Source: Bacteroidales bacterium UBA4788 (lineage in GTDB: Bacteria > Bacteroidota > Bacteroidia > Bacteroidales > VadinHA17). From it: a stretch of DNA of 61,734 nt. The stretch covers positions 452 through 62,185 of the forward strand of contig DHGW01000062.1 in assembly GCA_002402965.1 (NCBI GenBank). The letters run 5' to 3'. The position numbers and the translations under genes were made by a program. Positions 8,454 through 17,566 of this stretch are shown one piece after another (the stretch's first letter is position 1; every line of letters begins with the position of its first letter). The notes below the pieces were generated by a model. The model ran no database searches. It was given only the letters and a program-made list of their open reading frames with translations, and was not told the origin of the DNA.

Positions 8454-11219
8454 CTGTACGCACCTGAACCCAACGGTGGCACTCCGGTCATAGCCGGGTG
8501 AGACCAGAAGTTGCATCTGGGTCATTGTCAACGGCTGCGGGCCACCACGGACATACCACCAGCTTGATTCCGGCCTGAACCAGCTTCCTCCCCTGATTAT
8601 ATTGAAGTAGTAGGCACCATTGCTGTAGACATCGCCTGTCATCTGCCAAATATTGCCAACCAGATCCGCCACGCCGTAGGGGCTCTCCCCTTTCGGGAAT
8701 GCATCCACGGGTGTTGGCCTGCCGAATCCGTTATTGCACTTGGTGGCGTGGAACTCGCTGCCCCACGGCCATTCCCTTCCATCAGTCCCCTGTGCTGCCA
8801 GCTGCCACTCAGCTTCGGTGGGGAGACGCTTGCCTGCCCATCGGACGTATGCCCTGGCATCCTCCAGGCTTACCCAGACGACAGGATAGCGTTCCTGGCC
8901 GCTGACAGGCAGTCCTGCCTCCCAGTGTCTCAGATAATTGGACGTATCCGAGGGAATATATCTTGTAGCCCTGATAAACCGCAGGTACTCCTCGTTTGTC
9001 ACCGGGTATTTGTCGATCAGGAAGCTGTCAGGTGTTGCACTAATCTCTTTCCCGGCACCCGGATACGGAACGAACTCATCTGCAGACTTCAGGGTGTAGT
9101 GAATTGTTGCAGAGGGCACGAGGACCATCCCGGCAGGTATTTCCGTGGCAGGGGCAGTTCGTACTGTTTCAGAAACAAGCCATGTACCGTTTTGTCCGGG
9201 CTTCACCACTCTCTCATCAAGGAGGATTCCGTCACTGTCGGTCAGCTCGATGACTATTTTTTCACCTGTGATACCCAGCATTGTATCTGCGCTGATGAGA
9301 GTGTCAGCCGGTGCGCTGATCTCAAGTGGCGGATTACTGTAACCGGGTGCTCCCCTGCTGATATGCAGCGTGCCTTTAACCGGAGAGGCAACGCGGATGC
9401 TGCTGCCCCGGAATCCAGCCGTTATTATTTTTGGAAGCAACGCTACGCAGTCGACCGAGCTCTCGCGCCTGGTGCCGTCGTATGCCTGGCTCCATCCCGG
9501 GGTTTCCACCGGTGCCATAAGGGTGCCTTTAACAACCGGAGGGTCAAGCTCCTCGTGTCTCCAGAGAGAGACGAGGTGTTTGCCGGCAGTGTCTCCGGGA
9601 CTGAATAGAGGTCCGCTGTAACCCCGGTGGTCCATGTTGAGGACCGTATAGACCTTCTTTTCCCCGGCGTTCCAGCTGTTGACATAGACCCTGTCAGCCC
9701 CGCTGTCTGTCAGGGGTGTCCAGTTGTCTCCGGCGAAGGCGTCGCTGTTTCTCCTGAGCAGGTAGGTTGTCTTCGCAAGGTACTCAAGGTCTTTGCGGAA
9801 CTCCTCTCCCCTGCCTCCGGGTCTGAACATGTTAAGTTCGGTACCATAGCCGTTAAAGAAGGCCACGGATATCTCGCGGTGCAGCACATCTTCTCCCACG
9901 TCGGCCACCCTGAAGATGGCAAAATCGGGTCTGATGAGCTTGTTCAGGTTCAGTTCCGGGCTGAGGAAGAGGGCGTTATGCACCCTGGCGGCCACAATGC
10001 CCGGCATATCCTTAATCACAGGCATCCCCTCGGAGTACATCACAACGCCGCTGCGAACTGTATCAGCCGCCTGCTGCAGTCCTGACGATGACCTGCCTTC
10101 CGTATCGAGCACAACGCCATCAGCTTCGGTCTCAGCAATTATCTGTGTCATTCCGGCAAGGTGATCCTCGCCGCGTGTGCTCCTGTCCCAGGGGTTATAT
10201 GCTATGAAAAACCGGCAGCCGTCTGCCCGTGCCTGCCTGCTGAGGCGCCTGAGGTCGGCTGTACCTCCAGGCAGGTCGCGGTAGAGGTCCCACTGGTTCC
10301 TGTCGTCCAGACCCAATCGCGGCCATGTGGGCCATATCCCGTAAACATCCACATGACCGAAGAGCCGGTTATAATCAGCCAGGTAGCTTTCCAGTCCGTT
10401 CGTTCCGTTGAAGCGATCATAAAACTCCCTGTCCCATGCCATCTGGAGGATCATCAGGTAGCTGGTGCGTATCCACTGCAGATCGTTACGCTCGTACAGG
10501 GTCTCATCGAATTTTCCCAGGTCATAAAGCCATCGCTCTGCGAACATAAGCCTGAGCCCCTCCTGCCATTCTCCCCTGAAGAGATCAGCCCATACATGGT
10601 AGGTCACGCTTGCTCCCGGAGGAAGGATCGTTTCGTACCGCCTCATTGTACCGTTATCGGTTTTTATGCGCCTTGCGATCGCAGTCACGGACAGATCGCC
10701 TGAAGTCCTGAAGGTACTGAATCCCATCTCCCAGGCGTTGTCAGGCAGAATGACCCGCAACGGGCTCTTCCCGGGCAGGTTAAGGTACGCCCGTGCCAGG
10801 TCGCGTGGTCCCGCTCCGGTAATGAAGGCATCATTATTCTTTTCGCCGAATGGCACAACATCACTTACGGTGATTGTATCATTCCAGTTATTGCGTAAAA
10901 CCAGCTCAGCCATGAAACCCGGGTGGGATCCGCCGCGGGGCGTGTAACCGGCCTCAGCTCCTCCCGGAAAAATCATCAGGAAACGGCTTCCGACAAGGCC
11001 TGACGGCACGTCATCCGATTCAAAGCTGACCCCGTCAAGCCTGAAGCTGAAGAGCGGCCGGGGCGCTACCAGGTTAACAACAGTACTGTCATCCAGGATC
11101 AGGGAGACAACCAATGCCCCGTTATCTCGTACAACTCCAATATTTTGAAGCGACTGGCCGGGAGCTGCCAGGCAGATTATGAAAAAAATGAAGGAAAACC
11201 GAAACCTAAAGCTGCACAT
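8445..11219 (-). CDS. Secreted glycosidase-like protein fused to an FGE/sulfatase-modifying-factor fold domain
   Basis: This 924-residue protein has a signal peptide (MCSFRFRFSFIFFIICLAA). Its central region resembles glycoside-hydrolase-type TIM barrels of the DUF6259 kind: WPTWPRLGLDDRNQWDLYRDLPGG, a possible acidic residue in ADGVVLDTEGRSS, and MYSEGM. A beta-rich section follows. The last 240 residues match the formylglycine-generating-enzyme fold: FLIDKYPVTNEEYLRFI, PVVWVSLEDARAYVRWAGKRLPTEAEW, GVADLVGNIWQMTGD and GFRC at the end. At the positions where true FGE enzymes carry the two active cysteines (after RGGS) this protein has arginine and tryptophan, so it should not oxidise sulfatase cysteines. 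I infer an extracellular polysaccharide-degrading or binding role; the substrate is unknown. Confidence 0.72.
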   Translation of the reverse strand: MCSFRFRFSFIFFIICLAAPGQSLQNIGVVRDNGALVVSLILDDSTVVNLVAPRPLFSFRLDGVSFESDDVPSGLVGSRFLMIFPGGAEAGYTPRGGSHPGFMAELVLRNNWNDTITVSDVVPFGEKNNDAFITGAGPRDLARAYLNLPGKSPLRVILPDNAWEMGFSTFRTSGDLSVTAIARRIKTDNGTMRRYETILPPGASVTYHVWADLFRGEWQEGLRLMFAERWLYDLGKFDETLYERNDLQWIRTSYLMILQMAWDREFYDRFNGTNGLESYLADYNRLFGHVDVYGIWPTWPRLGLDDRNQWDLYRDLPGGTADLRRLSRQARADGCRFFIAYNPWDRSTRGEDHLAGMTQIIAETEADGVVLDTEGRSSSGLQQAADTVRSGVVMYSEGMPVIKDMPGIVAARVHNALFLSPELNLNKLIRPDFAIFRVADVGEDVLHREISVAFFNGYGTELNMFRPGGRGEEFRKDLEYLAKTTYLLRRNSDAFAGDNWTPLTDSGADRVYVNSWNAGEKKVYTVLNMDHRGYSGPLFSPGDTAGKHLVSLWRHEELDPPVVKGTLMAPVETPGWSQAYDGTRRESSVDCVALLPKIITAGFRGSSIRVASPVKGTLHISRGAPGYSNPPLEISAPADTLISADTMLGITGEKIVIELTDSDGILLDERVVKPGQNGTWLVSETVRTAPATEIPAGMVLVPSATIHYTLKSADEFVPYPGAGKEISATPDSFLIDKYPVTNEEYLRFIRATRYIPSDTSNYLRHWEAGLPVSGQERYPVVWVSLEDARAYVRWAGKRLPTEAEWQLAAQGTDGREWPWGSEFHATKCNNGFGRPTPVDAFPKGESPYGVADLVGNIWQMTGDVYSNGAYYFNIIRGGSWFRPESSWWYVRGGPQPLTMTQMQLLVSPGYDRSATVGFRCVQDL

Positions 11220-11394
11220 CGGAGTTTAATCTCATATAATTAGCTTCCCAACCAAACGGGAGTGCAATTTATGATATTGTATCTGAAAATAAAAGCGAAG
11301 ATACAGTGAATGAATAAATTTAGAGATACTAATTAACTGTGTTTGCACGTTACAGATATACTTCTGCTTTTAGAAATTAGTCAAGACCAAACTG

Positions 11395-11601
11395 ATGAAA
11401 AAAGTTAACTGCAAGGGCATCACTCTCATAATCCTGATTCTATCGGCGATTATGCTGATGCCTGGTTGTGCAGCCACAAAGAAGAATCCGTATTATGCCA
11501 GCCGGAAGAACTCCTACATTGATACTTCCCAGCTGGGACGAAACAAATACTTCTTCTCCAAGAAATACCAGAAGAAGCTGTACAGGTATAAAAAGAGGTA
11601 G
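11395..11601 (+). CDS. Small basic lipoprotein of unknown function
   Basis: This 68-residue protein has a lipoprotein signal peptide: a lysine start (MKKVNCKG), a hydrophobic core and the lipobox LMPGC with cysteine at about residue 25. The mature part is only about 43 residues and very basic, rich in K, R, Y and N (ATKKNPYYASRKNSY, KKYQKKLYRYKKR). A tyrosine/lysine-rich mature tail of this kind could bind a polyanion or the cell wall, but I recognise no family. It stands alone between two genes transcribed on the other strand. The lipobox is the main reason to call it a gene. Confidence 0.7.
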   Translation: MKKVNCKGITLIILILSAIMLMPGCAATKKNPYYASRKNSYIDTSQLGRNKYFFSKKYQKKLYRYKKR

Positions 11602-11658
11602 ATTTCTTTCCGCATACCACATCAGTGCCATGCTGTTGCAGGAGAGAAAATTTTCAGC

Positions 11659-12426
11659 TTAATCTTCGCAGACCACTTCCAGTCCATCCCAGGCTAAAGT
11701 CACATTGACCGGCAGTTCACGGTTTACCTCGGCGTGTTTTCCCATCTGATGGCCTATGTGGGTAATATAGGCTTTTCTGGGTGAGACCTCCCGTACCAGG
11801 TCCAGGGCTTCGCCCAGGCTGAAGTGGGAAATATGCTTCTCTTTCCTGAGTGCATTGATAACCAGGTATTTTACTCCAAAAAGTTTCTCCTTCGTCTCTT
11901 CAGAGATGTAGTTGGCGTCAGTGATATAAGCCATATCTCCTATTCTGAAGCCGAAGATCGGGAGGCGGTAATGGAATATTCGCAAGGGGATGATAGTATC
12001 TCCCTTAATATTGATATTGTAGTTGTCTATTGTGTGAAGCTCCATCCTTGGCACTCCGGGATAATGGTTTTCCGAAAAGACATAGGCGTACTCCTTTCTG
12101 ACGGCTGTCTGGACTCTTTCCTCTGCATATATGTCTATGGCTGCCTGGCTCTTGTAGTTGAAAGCTCTCAGGTCGTCCATTCCTGCTATATGATCCTTGT
12201 GTTCATGAGTAAGGAGGATAGCATCAAGTTTTTTTACCCGTGCATTGAGCATCTGTTGCCTGAAATCAGGACCGGCGTCAATTACAAAAGTATTCAGGGC
12301 TGTCTCCACCAGCAGGGAAGCCCTCAGCCTTTTGTCCTTGTTGTCAGGTGAGGCACAAACAGCACATTCACATGCTATTACAGGTACTCCCTGGGATGTT
12401 CCGGTGCCGAGGAAGGTGATTTTCAC
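11659..12426 (-). CDS. PhnP-like metallo-beta-lactamase fold hydrolase
   Basis: This 255-residue cytosolic enzyme belongs to the metallo-beta-lactamase superfamily, close to PhnP cyclic phosphodiesterases. The N-terminus KITFLGTGTSQGVPVIACECAVC carries the PhnP-type cysteine cluster for a structural zinc. LLTHEHKDHIAGMDDLR holds the HxHxDH metal-binding motif, and YITDANY and THIGHQMGKHAEV supply further ligands. I choose a GTG start at 12426, because homologs begin at KITFLGTG and a good promoter lies just upstream of that point. The longer frame to 12501 would span the promoter. The substrate is not known from sequence. Confidence 0.88.
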   Translation of the reverse strand: MKITFLGTGTSQGVPVIACECAVCASPDNKDKRLRASLLVETALNTFVIDAGPDFRQQMLNARVKKLDAILLTHEHKDHIAGMDDLRAFNYKSQAAIDIYAEERVQTAVRKEYAYVFSENHYPGVPRMELHTIDNYNINIKGDTIIPLRIFHYRLPIFGFRIGDMAYITDANYISEETKEKLFGVKYLVINALRKEKHISHFSLGEALDLVREVSPRKAYITHIGHQMGKHAEVNRELPVNVTLAWDGLEVVCED

Positions 12427-12445
12427 TGTCTCAGTTTTGTCACTG

Positions 12446-12476
12446 CAAACATAACCCGAAAATGAGAGAAGAACAA
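12446..12476 (-). promoter_or_regulatory. Promoter of the PhnP-like gene
   Basis: Read on the minus strand, TTG (12476-12474), a 20-base spacer and TATGTTTG (12453-12446) match the Bacteroidota promoter consensus exactly. Transcription would begin near 12441, leaving a leader of about 15 bases before the GTG at 12426. This decides the start of the gene. Confidence 0.7.
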
Positions 12477-12542
12477 TATCCGGATTCACTTTAGCTGTCA
12501 AGAGGCTAAATGGATATCTTTATGTTATCTAAAGTTCAACCG

Positions 12543-13244
12543 ATGAGCGGAACAGTATATATGATCCCGGTAACGCTGGGCGATTCCGATCCTGACCTGA
12601 GCATACCTCGCGGAACGAGAGATATAACCCTGTCAATCAGACTGTTTGCTGTTGAGGAAGTAAGAACGGCACGGCGCTGGCTCAGGAGGCTCGACAGGAC
12701 CTTTCCCGTTGACGAAACACTCTTTTTTCCTGTAGGGAAGCATTCCGACCCCTCGGGTCTGAGTGAATTCCTTGACAGGGTAGCGGAGGGGGCCGATGCC
12801 GGTGTGATGAGCGAGGCCGGCATGCCGGGTCTGGCTGACCCGGGAAGCATTGTTGCGGCGGAGGCGCACCACCGGGGCATAAGGGTCACTCCCCTGTCAG
12901 GTCCTTCTTCGGTTATGCTGGCGCTGGTGGCATCAGGACTGAACGGGCAGTCTTTCGCATTTCACGGTTATCTGCCTGTTGATGGACAGGGCCGCAGGAA
13001 GGCAATCAGAGACCTTGAAAGGCTTTCATCTGGTGGGCAAACGCAGGTTTTTATGGAGACCCCTTTCAGGAACGCGAAAATCATTGAAGAGATCCTTTCG
13101 GTGTGCCAGCCATCAACCAGGCTCTGCATAGCTGCCGACATTACCCTGGCAAGTGAGGAGATACGCACCATGAGTATTGCGGAGTGGCGCAGGCAGGTTC
13201 CCGTGCTGGATAAGAGACCTGCGGTGTTCCTGATCCTGGCATGA
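12543..13244 (+). CDS. RsmI-like SAM-dependent methyltransferase
   Basis: This 233-residue protein belongs to the tetrapyrrole-methylase fold family that includes RsmI, which 2'-O-methylates C1402 of 16S rRNA. It begins MSGTVYMIPVTLGDSDP, and shows GVMSEAGMPGLADPGSIVAAEAHHRGIRVTPLSGPSSVMLALVASGLNG, the core SAM-binding and fold signature, then FMETPFRN and AADITLASEEIRT. It is shorter than E. coli RsmI (about 286) and lacks the extra C-terminal domain. It fits the short paralog common in Bacteroidota, so rRNA specificity is inferred only. The frame extends to 12510, but MSGTVYMIP is the usual N-terminus. Confidence 0.85.
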   Translation: MSGTVYMIPVTLGDSDPDLSIPRGTRDITLSIRLFAVEEVRTARRWLRRLDRTFPVDETLFFPVGKHSDPSGLSEFLDRVAEGADAGVMSEAGMPGLADPGSIVAAEAHHRGIRVTPLSGPSSVMLALVASGLNGQSFAFHGYLPVDGQGRRKAIRDLERLSSGGQTQVFMETPFRNAKIIEEILSVCQPSTRLCIAADITLASEEIRTMSIAEWRRQVPVLDKRPAVFLILA

Positions 13245-13257
13245 TCCGGCTGGATCT

Positions 13258-13278
13258 GGCAATAGGCAATAGGCAATA
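13258..13278. repeat. Three tandem copies of the heptamer GGCAATA
   Basis: Three perfect contiguous copies of GGCAATA lie 13 bases after the RsmI-like gene, in the 150-base gap before the beta-propeller gene. The repeat is non-coding. Nothing in the sequence assigns a function. Confidence 0.8.
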
Positions 13279-13394
13279 GTCTGGAAGTAGACATGCGGAT
13301 GGTTGGTAAACCACTGCAGATGTATTGCAGAACACATAACCATAACCCCTGCCAATTCAATAAAATGGTTAAATTGTGTCCGTTAAAAGATACA

Positions 13395-16300
13395 ATGATG
13401 ACCAGAAAAACCATCCTGTCCGCTTTACTGATTATGATTTCAGCCTTTATGACAGGGCAGAAGACCGACATGTCGCTTTTCAACAGCATCAAACCAAGGA
13501 ACATCGGTCCCGGCGGCATGAGCGGAAGGGTCACCGCATTTGCAGTTGACCCGCGCAATGAGAATATCTTTTTTGTCGGTACAGCATCGGGCGGCTTGTG
13601 GAAAACCGTCAATGCAGGCACCACTTTCTTCCCGCTCTTTGATCAGGAGGCGGTGGCGTCCATTGGTGCGCTGGCCATTGACCCACAGAGGCCCGATATT
13701 ATCTGGGCCGGCACGGGTGAAGGCAATCCGCGCAACAGTCTCACGGGGGGTTACGGCATATACAAAAGCGTTGACGGCGGGCGGACATGGAAGTGTATGG
13801 GACTTGAGCTGACGAGGTATATTCACCGTGTAATAGTTGATCCGGTCGATCCTGACATAATCTATGCAGGTGCCATCGGCAATCCGTGGGCTCCGCATCA
13901 GGAAAGGGGCTTTTACCGTTCAAAGGACGGTGGGCAGACATGGCAAAGGCTGCTCTTCACCAACGAGACCTCGGGTGTGGCAGACATGGTGATGGATCCG
14001 TCGAATCCCGGCAAGATCTTCGTTGCCATGTGGGATCATCAGCGCTGGCCATGGTTCTTTACATCCTCCTCAGCCGGATCGGGGCTTTGGCTGACGCGTA
14101 ACGGCGGGGATACCTTCGAGCAGGTCAGTGAAGGATTGCCTGAGAAAGTTGGACGTATCGGGCTGGCCATCGCCAGGTCAAAACCTGATTATGTATATGC
14201 CTTCGTAGAGTCGGAGCCTTCGGCCATATACCGCAGCACCGACGGGGGAAGGAGATGGGAGAAGCGCGGTGAGCGGAACATAGGCAACAGGCCTTTTTAC
14301 TATGCAGAGATATACGTTGACCCGCAGAACGAAAACAGGGTTTACACTCTCTTCTCGGGGGTCAACGTGAGCGAAGACGGTGCCCTCACCTTTGACCAGC
14401 GTACCGCTGAATCGGTCCACCTTGACCACCATGCCTGGTATATTGACCCGGTCAACCCGGACCGAATGCTTGACGGCAATGACGGTGGCATGGGTATCAC
14501 CTATGACCGTGGAGCAACATGGCGACACATCGAGAACCTGCCTGTGGGTCAGTTTTACCATATTAATGTGGACAACGAGATCCCCTACAACATCTACGGC
14601 GGGCTACAGGACAACGGCTCATGGCGAGGTCCGGCATACTCATGGCATAACGCTTCTCTGATAAACGAGATGTACGACTTTCTTATGGGGGGTGACGGCT
14701 TTGATGCCATGCCCGTGCCGGGAGACAGCCGGTATTGTTATGCACAGTCGCAGGGCGGATCGTTGCGCAGGTTCGATGTACTTACCGGATGGAACAAGAG
14801 CATCAGGCCTGCGGCCGAAGACGGAGAGAGGCTTCGTTTCAACTGGAACGCAGCGCTGGCACAGGATCCCTTTGACAACAATACCATCTATTTCGGCAGC
14901 CAGTTTGTACACAAAAGCAGTGACAGGGGCGACTCATGGTCCAGGATCTCACCTGATCTCACCACAAACGATCCGGAAAAGCAGAAGCAGGACCAGAGTG
15001 GTGGCATCACCAGAGAGGCCACCGGCGCAGAGAACCACTGCACGGTCATTTCCATCTCCCCCAGTCCTCTCAGGAATGGGGTCATATGGGCAGGCACTGA
15101 TGACGGCATGATACAGGTCACGGAAGATGGTGGAAAAAACTGGAAGAACACCTCCCAGAATATCAAGGGCATGCCGCGCAACGGCTGGGTACCCCAGGTA
15201 ACGGCCTCAGCCCATGATGCCGGGGAGGCCTTTGCAGTGGTGAATGATTACCGCCAGGGCGATAATGCCGCATATCTCTTCAGGACGAAGGATTACGGCC
15301 GGAGCTGGCAGCGCATCATTGACGACACCGACGTGTGGGGCTATGTACTCTGCTTTGTTCAGGATCCGATTGAGCCAAAGCTGATGTTCGCCGGAACGGA
15401 GTACGGTCTCTATGTCTCCTTTGATGGCGGTGACGCATGGAACAAGTGGACAAGCGGCTACCCGACAGTATCGACCTATGACATGGCTATTCATCCACGC
15501 GAGCATGATCTCGTCATAGCCACTTTCGGGCGTGCCGTCTGGGTGCTTGATGACATCAGGCCTCTTCGGGCCCTTGCATCATCGGGAAAGAAGCTGCTTA
15601 ACAGCGGGATTGCACTCTTCGAGGTTCCGGAGGCGTACCTCGCATCAATGAAGAACCTCCCTGGCTACTACTTCTACGGTGACGCAATGTACCGGGGCCA
15701 GAACAGGGAGTCCGGTGCGATGGTAACATTCTATTCTTCGGCAGATTCAGGCAAGGTCTCGGTGGAGATAAAAGACGATGCAGGCAAGGTGGTTAAAACC
15801 AACGAGATGACTGCGGAGAAGGGATTCAACCGCTTCATCTGGCGTCTCGAACGCAATTCACTCCCCCAGGTCACCTATCCGTCTGACAGGGACCAGCAGC
15901 AGGATCCCAGAGCGAGGTACTTCTCCAGGGGTTTCGGCGGGTTAGTCTTTCCCGGTACCTATACAGTCACTCTCTCACGGGGCAATGACAGGTCATCCGC
16001 CGTTGTAAAGGTGAATCATGACCCCAGAATGACGGCGCCGGACACTGATGAGCTTCGCAAAAACTATGATAACGCGGTGAAAATCGGAGCCGGTATCGAA
16101 TCGCTCAACGCGAAGCTCAAAGCCATCACCGAAGTTCGTGAAGGCCTTGCGAAGAGTGAGAAGCTGTTTCCGAATAACCCCGGCTTCGCCAGAGCCGTCA
16201 CCGAAGAACATAAGGCTGTCAGAGAGGAACTTGCAAGGCTGGATGAGGCCTTCGGAAGGCGCCAGGACGGACTGACTTCACGGATCGGCGGTTACAGGGT

Positions 16301-16478
16301 GCTGCTAACTGCTTCAGGCCCCCTGACAGACCAGGAGGAGAAGAGTATTGCCGATTCCGAAACTGCTCTTGCGGAAGCCGGGAGGATGACCGATGCTCTC
16401 ATTGATGGCAGCTGGGCAAGGTACAGGGAAAAGCTTAAGGAGATAACCCTCACGGGTGAAGCAGTGGTTCTGAAATAA
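13395..16478 (+). CDS. Large secreted sortilin/BNR-type beta-propeller protein
   Basis: This 1027-residue exported protein has a signal peptide (MMTRKTILSALLIMISAFMTGQ). About 700 residues follow with repeated BNR/Asp-box units such as SVDGGRTW, SKDGGQTW, STDGGRRWE, TEDGGKNW and SFDGGDAW, characteristic of VPS10/sortilin-like propellers in the 'glycosyl hydrolase' or WD40/YVTN/BNR group. The C-terminal 250 residues hold an immunoglobulin-like sheet (KVSVEIKDDAGKVVKTNEM) and then a charged helical region. Bacteroidota genomes carry several such proteins, usually without a demonstrated enzyme activity. I see no secretion-tag C-terminal domain. The start follows the signal peptide; the frame continues upstream to 13293 without homology. 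Confidence 0.85.
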   Translation: MMTRKTILSALLIMISAFMTGQKTDMSLFNSIKPRNIGPGGMSGRVTAFAVDPRNENIFFVGTASGGLWKTVNAGTTFFPLFDQEAVASIGALAIDPQRPDIIWAGTGEGNPRNSLTGGYGIYKSVDGGRTWKCMGLELTRYIHRVIVDPVDPDIIYAGAIGNPWAPHQERGFYRSKDGGQTWQRLLFTNETSGVADMVMDPSNPGKIFVAMWDHQRWPWFFTSSSAGSGLWLTRNGGDTFEQVSEGLPEKVGRIGLAIARSKPDYVYAFVESEPSAIYRSTDGGRRWEKRGERNIGNRPFYYAEIYVDPQNENRVYTLFSGVNVSEDGALTFDQRTAESVHLDHHAWYIDPVNPDRMLDGNDGGMGITYDRGATWRHIENLPVGQFYHINVDNEIPYNIYGGLQDNGSWRGPAYSWHNASLINEMYDFLMGGDGFDAMPVPGDSRYCYAQSQGGSLRRFDVLTGWNKSIRPAAEDGERLRFNWNAALAQDPFDNNTIYFGSQFVHKSSDRGDSWSRISPDLTTNDPEKQKQDQSGGITREATGAENHCTVISISPSPLRNGVIWAGTDDGMIQVTEDGGKNWKNTSQNIKGMPRNGWVPQVTASAHDAGEAFAVVNDYRQGDNAAYLFRTKDYGRSWQRIIDDTDVWGYVLCFVQDPIEPKLMFAGTEYGLYVSFDGGDAWNKWTSGYPTVSTYDMAIHPREHDLVIATFGRAVWVLDDIRPLRALASSGKKLLNSGIALFEVPEAYLASMKNLPGYYFYGDAMYRGQNRESGAMVTFYSSADSGKVSVEIKDDAGKVVKTNEMTAEKGFNRFIWRLERNSLPQVTYPSDRDQQQDPRARYFSRGFGGLVFPGTYTVTLSRGNDRSSAVVKVNHDPRMTAPDTDELRKNYDNAVKIGAGIESLNAKLKAITEVREGLAKSEKLFPNNPGFARAVTEEHKAVREELARLDEAFGRRQDGLTSRIGGYRVLLTASGPLTDQEEKSIADSETALAEAGRMTDALIDGSWARYREKLKEITLTGEAVVLK

Positions 16479-16503
16479 AAAAAAAGCGCCGTCATCCGGC
16501 GCA
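16477..16503 (-). terminator. Rho-independent terminator between convergent genes
   Basis: The stem GCGCCG (16486-16491) pairs with CGGCGC (16497-16502) across a 5-base loop. On the minus strand it is followed by an uninterrupted run of nine T. It should end the nrnA-FKBP operon, and it lies directly after the stop of the plus-strand propeller gene. Confidence 0.88.
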
Positions 16504-16509
16504 TTCACT

Positions 16510-17022
16510 TTATTTTTTGGTTTTCCTTACCAGTTCCACTACTTCGATTTCAAAGAGAAGCGGAGTGTACCCCGGTATCAGGGTATAATAATAACCGTAC
16601 ATATCATACTGCCCGAAGCCCATGGTACCGTATGCCACCTTGGACGGCAGCAGAACTTCGGCTTTTGTTCCCAGCCTCATTTTTACCAGAGCCAGAGACC
16701 ATCCCTCAATGAGGTAAGGTGACCCTACCCTGAACCTGTAAGGTGTGGTTGCTTCCAAATTGCTGTCAAACTGTTTTCCGCTGAGAAAGGCGCCTGTATA
16801 CCATACCCCTACCGAGTCTCCAACCTGGATCAGATCTCCGGTGCCCGGATTCTCCGGAATAATGTAGATCCCGTTTGCATCAGGAGAGACAGTAATATTG
16901 TTATTGGCAATGAAGTCCTCGATAAGGCTTTTCTCCTCTTCCTCATATTTCTTTGCAGGGTTACACGAAACAACCAGTATTGCAAGTAATGTAATCGCTG
17001 CGGAGTAGAACTTCTTTTTCAT
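16510..17022 (-). CDS. FKBP-type peptidyl-prolyl isomerase lipoprotein
   Basis: This 170-residue lipoprotein has a signal peptide with lipobox LVVSC (MKKKFYSAAITLLAILVVSC) and a charged linker (KKYEEEEKSL). An FKBP domain follows: GDLIQVGDSVGVWYTGAF, SGKQFDSN, LIEGWSLALVKMRLGTKAEVLLPSKVAYG and LLFEIEVVEL. It should catalyse proline isomerisation in proteins passing through the periplasm. The start at 17022 gives the signal peptide; the frame runs 14 codons further up to 17064, which would leave 1 base after the upstream gene. It is third in the operon nrnA-FKBP-FKBP. Confidence 0.9.
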   Translation of the reverse strand: MKKKFYSAAITLLAILVVSCNPAKKYEEEEKSLIEDFIANNNITVSPDANGIYIIPENPGTGDLIQVGDSVGVWYTGAFLSGKQFDSNLEATTPYRFRVGSPYLIEGWSLALVKMRLGTKAEVLLPSKVAYGTMGFGQYDMYGYYYTLIPGYTPLLFEIEVVELVRKTKK

Positions 17023-17065
17023 ATTTCGGAATATTTCCCCCAATTCCCTCAAATATCGTTCCAAA

Positions 17066-17566
17066 TTAAATAATATCCTTTATTCGTATCCTGTAGATCA
17101 GTATTGCCCTCCCGGGTATTTTACCCCCGTCACCCGTCAGTCCGTATGCCAGGTAAGGAGGTACAATAAACAGGTAATCACTTCCTTCCTGCATAAGCTG
17201 GAGACCTTCCGTAACGCCGCTGCCGGCATCGGCATAGCCCACTCTGATTGTCTGTGTTCCGCTGTAACAGGGATTACCGTCGAGGAGAGTACATTCGAAG
17301 TCGTAATTCACATCATCACCGGTTTTGATTGTACGTCCCGTTCCGGTTTCTATCACACTGTACCAGAGGCCGGTATTCGTTTCAGTAAACTGGCGGCTGG
17401 TTTTGCTCAGGTAGCCGTTTATCTGTTCGCGGTCCTGCGTGATGAGCGACTTATTGATTTCAATCAGTTCAGCTTCGGTGCGCGGAGCGGATGCGCTCCT
17501 GCTGTCAGGTTTATTCTGGCATCCGGTGAAAAGGAGCATTAATGATATAATGAGTGCCATTTTCAT
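17066..17566 (-). CDS. GldI-like FKBP-type peptidyl-prolyl isomerase lipoprotein
   Basis: This 166-residue lipoprotein has the lipobox LLFTGC and an FKBP domain (TGRTIKTGDDVNYDFECTLLDG, GVTEGLQLMQEGSDYLFIVPPYLAYGLTG, ILIYRIRIKDI). The preceding helical region (EAELIEINKSLITQDREQINGYL) resembles GldI, an FKBP lipoprotein of the gliding and type IX secretion group. Its start overlaps the nrnA stop by an ATGA, so the genes are translationally coupled. The nrnA-gldI pairing next to ndk is, as I recall, common in Bacteroidota, and does not by itself show that the organism glides. Confidence 0.88.
   Translation of the reverse strand: MKMALIISLMLLFTGCQNKPDSRSASAPRTEAELIEINKSLITQDREQINGYLSKTSRQFTETNTGLWYSVIETGTGRTIKTGDDVNYDFECTLLDGNPCYSGTQTIRVGYADAGSGVTEGLQLMQEGSDYLFIVPPYLAYGLTGDGGKIPGRAILIYRIRIKDII

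Noticed and set aside
8445..9170. Active formylglycine-generating enzyme
   Set aside because: Both catalytic cysteine positions are replaced and no sulfatase gene is in the window.
8748..9608. 286-codon open frame antisense to the FGE-fold gene
   Set aside because: Rich in C, H, R and P with no domain pattern; the minus-strand protein has clear conserved motifs.
12968..13624. 218-codon minus-strand frame across the RsmI-like/propeller gap
   Set aside because: It overlaps two supported plus-strand genes and shows no recognisable sequence pattern.
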